In this document: in pieces, positions 61,880-64,000 of the stretch
Layout: every line of letters begins with the position of its first letter
Numbering within the stretch: the stretch's first letter is position 1
Assembly (NCBI RefSeq): GCF_000293805.1
Contig: NZ_AMBZ01000001.1
Coordinates: 462,001-526,000, forward strand
Direction: 5' to 3'
Source of the DNA: Paenibacillus alvei DSM 29
GTDB lineage: Bacteria > Bacillota > Bacilli > Paenibacillales > Paenibacillaceae
Length of the DNA: 64,000 nucleotides
Made by a program: the position numbers and the translations under genes
The notes under the pieces: generated by a model
Told to the model about the DNA's origin: nothing
What the model saw: the letters and a program-made list of their open reading frames with translations, nothing else
Databases searched by the model: none

Positions 61880-62952
61880 ATGTTTATGAAAAAAGCTATC
61901 ATCGCAACATTGGTCGTATCCGGCATGCTAGCCGCATTGGGAGGATCGATTCCTGTCGAAGCCGCGGCTGCACAGGAACGGAAGCAACCGGAGAAGGTGA
62001 AAGTTCAAATCGACAAGAAGATGGCCGACAAGCTGAAAAAAGCAATGAAGGAATTGGCAGGCAAAGAGGTCAAGATGCAGGATGTTGGCGAGAGCTACTC
62101 CGGTTCGGGTGGGAGTGCAACAATCCGATCTGTGGATGACAAATATTCAATTGACTTTAATCCGAAAACAGGTGGAATATGGTGGGGTTTTGCAAAAATC
62201 TCGATCGATGAAGTCAGTAAGGAGGATCGGAATAAAGTCCTTCAAAGATTAAAAGAGCTGTATCCAAACAAAACCTATGTGTTGAGTAATGAAGTGGAAA
62301 TGCAACGACGATATGATGACAAGCAGGCTAAATTTGTAGATACGAGATATGTTTTCACAGAGGAAGACTTTTATATCTCGCTCTATAAACCAGGTGCTGG
62401 ATCTAAAGCAAATGATCAACTCAATGGGTACTCGATTACAGTTGATGCCAAAAAACTTGATCCAAAATGGACAAAAGCAGCAGCAGAAATCGTGAAAACA
62501 GCCTTCAATCATGAATTGAAAGAAGTGACGGAGGCAACACTCAGACATGGTAATTATGACTATAAAAAGTGCTGGCCATACCGAAGTGGGTATTGCAAGG
62601 TGACGGTATTTACGTTGAAATAGACACAAAGTCAGGAAAGGCGATAGAAGTCATTCACAAATCGCGTCTAAAGGAAAAGGTAACGACCGACAAGGAGATT
62701 ACGGCAAAAGTTGCAAAAGAAGTGATTGCTCCACTGGCCCAAAAGGTGCTGGGTGTCGATATTAGCGGATGTGAAGTGGAGTGGGATAACAGACTGAAAG
62801 AGTACCGCTTCCACAATGACTATACGGACAAAAAGGACGGAAAGGTAGTTGCAACGAAGCTGAGAGCTGCATTGGATGCTGACAAAAACGCAGTGTATCT
62901 GGTGGGTGGGGAGCACGCGATACACGGTTCGATGGAGACGATGGTGAAGTAG
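61880..62952 (+). pseudogene. Secreted paralogue B, frameshifted at an A5 run
   Basis: Signal peptide MKKAIIATLVVSGMLAALGG..VEAAAA, then DKLKKAMKELAGKEVKMQDVGESYSG, similar to paralogue A. The frame ends at 62623, but similarity continues in another frame to 62952 (PKWVLQGDGIYVEIDTKSGKAIEV, APLAQKVLGVDISGCEVEWDNRLKEYRF). One more A in the A5 run at 62563-62567 restores a single product of about 357 residues. AGGAGG lies 6 bases before the ATG at 61880, and the gene follows paralogue A by 30 bases. Whether it is inactive in the cell is uncertain. Confidence 0.75.
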
Positions 62953-62991
62953 ACGTTACAACCTTTTTACCTTACACAGTAACGAGACGGT

Positions 62992-63023
62992 ACGAGCCTG
63001 TGGATGCAGATCCACAGGCTCGT
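62992..63023. terminator. Bidirectional terminator after the secreted pair
   Basis: A perfect 14-base stem ACGAGCCTGTGGAT / ATCCACAGGCTCGT with a GCAG loop, between convergent genes. Confidence 0.8.
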
Positions 63024-63079
63024 TACGTTTTCGATAATATGAAGGTTTTACTGCCGTTTATTGAATCGCGAGCAGCTCT

Positions 63080-64000
63080 TTACTTCACTCGGTCATACCA
63101 CACGCGCAAATGATGAACCGCTGCTCCTGCGAAGGAGGAGTGGCTTGCGCCCAGTTCCTTCACATCGCGCAGTTGCTCCTCGAAATAGTCCAGCGGCTTG
63201 CCGTGGAAGGACAAGTAGCCTCCTTCATTGGTCTTGCCCAGTTCAAGACCAATAATAATCGGCTTGCCAAGCTCGTCCGCCTGTGAGAGCAGCTTTTTGG
63301 CCGAATCATAGATTGAATCGGAGTTGTCCCGGTACGCCATAATCGTCAAGGAGTCGAACTGGTCCAGCATCCAACTGCTTACCTTGCCGTTCCCAGTCGG
63401 CATGTCCACACGAGGCAGCCAGAAAGGTACATCAGCGGCCATGTACAGACCAGCCCTTCTCCCCTCCTGCAGCCACGTCTCCATGTTGTCGATCCAGCTT
63501 CGGACGATGCGTGCTTCATCTTGCTTCCACTCTGGCAGCAAATACGGCTCTACGTCCAGGTGAATGCCGGCAAAACGCTCCTCTGCCGCAACCTGCCGGT
63601 TGTAATCATTTACCCACTGAATGAAAGATTCCCCTTCTTCTTCATGCCGTTCCTTCGCCCATTCCGGCGCACCGTTCAATGCATGAACGTCAATTCCGGC
63701 TTCATGCGCCTTGCGAATGAACGAACGATACGTATCCGAGCCTACAGTGGAACTAGTTTGCAAATAGATCAGATTCACATGATTCGAGCGGCAGAATGAG
63801 ACGATTTCCTCCCCTGAATCACGTATCCACTCTGTGTCCCAAAGCCATGTTGCCTTCGTTTTCCCCGCTTCAGAGGATCGAAACGTTAAAAGGATTAGTA
63901 TTCCCACACAACAGCATAGCAGCAGTGCGATCAGCATCCTCCGTGAACGGAACGCTTGGCGCGGAATACTCAGCTTACGTTCTGCTTGTGCGCGAAACGA
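63080..64000 (-). CDS. Membrane-anchored glycosidase-like TIM-barrel protein, 5' end beyond window
   Basis: The frame has no stop up to the window edge and lacks a well-placed start (the first ATG at 63937 touches GGAGG), so the gene probably begins outside. Visible product: a basic N-terminal stretch, one membrane segment (MLIALLLCCCVGILILLTF), then a predicted TIM barrel: VNLIYLQTSSTVG, GIHLDVEPYLLPEW, AADVPFWLPR, SLTIMAYRD and IIIGLELGKTNEGG. The HLDVEPY motif resembles the acidic strand of glycoside hydrolase or lysozyme-like barrels. No family assigned. Confidence 0.7.
   Translation of the reverse strand, partial: SFRAQAERKLSIPRQAFRSRRMLIALLLCCCVGILILLTFRSSEAGKTKATWLWDTEWIRDSGEEIVSFCRSNHVNLIYLQTSSTVGSDTYRSFIRKAHEAGIDVHALNGAPEWAKERHEEEGESFIQWVNDYNRQVAAEERFAGIHLDVEPYLLPEWKQDEARIVRSWIDNMETWLQEGRRAGLYMAADVPFWLPRVDMPTGNGKVSSWMLDQFDSLTIMAYRDNSDSIYDSAKKLLSQADELGKPIIIGLELGKTNEGGYLSFHGKPLDYFEEQLRDVKELGASHSSFAGAAVHHLRVWYDRVK

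Noticed and set aside
1-64000. tRNA, rRNA, CRISPR arrays, insertion sequences, prophage genes
   Set aside because: No cloverleaf-like, array-like, transposase-like or phage-structural sequence was recognised on either strand.

Overview
The window comes from a low-to-mid GC Gram-positive bacterium. Gene content and sequence style point to Paenibacillaceae (a Paenibacillus relative): strong AGGAGG-type ribosome binding sites, TTG/GTG starts, CcpA-like cre sites, a GlcT-type RAT/terminator pair, a BirA-type biotin operator, a FadR box like that of Bacillus subtilis, and DUF4179-type anti-sigma proteins. I see no rRNA, tRNA, CRISPR array or prophage. This taxonomic placement is inference from gene families, not from a marker-gene comparison.

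Layout. 0.1-8 kb: an unknown protein, a three-gene ABC-2 exporter (ATPase plus two permeases), a LytR-CpsA-Psr ligase, a glutamate-1-semialdehyde aminomutase paralogue, a J-domain protein and a regulator with a cysteine cluster. 8-14 kb: a sugar-PTS island with a NagE-type EIICB, its GlcT-type antiterminator, and crr-ptsH-ptsI. Two RAT hairpins that differ at one base of 29 precede nagE and crr, so one antiterminator probably controls both units. 14-18 kb: an amino-sugar/tagatose catabolic cluster (DeoR regulator, AgaS-like isomerase, class II aldolase, PfkB kinase) around one palindromic operator. 18-23.5 kb: a biotin operon bioD-bioB-bioF-bioH-like-bioC behind a BirA box. 24-27 kb: a glucose EIICB (ptsG) with a repeat-built tail, a truncated second copy, and a ROK fructokinase. 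28-32 kb: a stand-alone trpB and two tandem sugar-binding lipoproteins without permeases.

32-42 kb is the most unusual part. One ORF fuses an ECF sigma factor to a DUF4179-like membrane anti-sigma with a large extracellular domain. The same promoter pattern (TGAACC-N17-GTTAAT) lies upstream of that gene and upstream of a tandem set of three secreted DUF4367-like paralogues; two of the three are frameshifted at the same poly-A tract. Next to it is a conventional two-gene ECF/anti-sigma system with its own SigW-like promoter. The last ~290 residues of that anti-sigma align end to end with a pair of free-standing secreted proteins at 60.9-63 kb. Two stress-sensing loci therefore each have free secreted relatives of sensor-type domains, which may be an undescribed signalling arrangement.

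42-60 kb: small unknown genes, an inositol-phosphatase-family enzyme, a TauE/SafE transporter, fabI and uvsE, followed by a complete fatty-acid beta-oxidation region: thioesterase, acyl-CoA ligase, fadE, fadA, fadN, fadF, fadR and etfB-etfA. A FadR box lies just downstream of the fadR promoter. The far end holds a membrane-anchored glycosidase-like protein cut by the window edge.

Quality warning. At least six genes (crr start, fadR, two DUF4367-like paralogues, one 62-kb secreted protein, the ptsG duplicate) depart from their expected frame by one base, five of them at poly-A-rich sites and one at a C7 run. This can be real slippage or decay, or homopolymer errors in the assembly; the sequence alone cannot decide.
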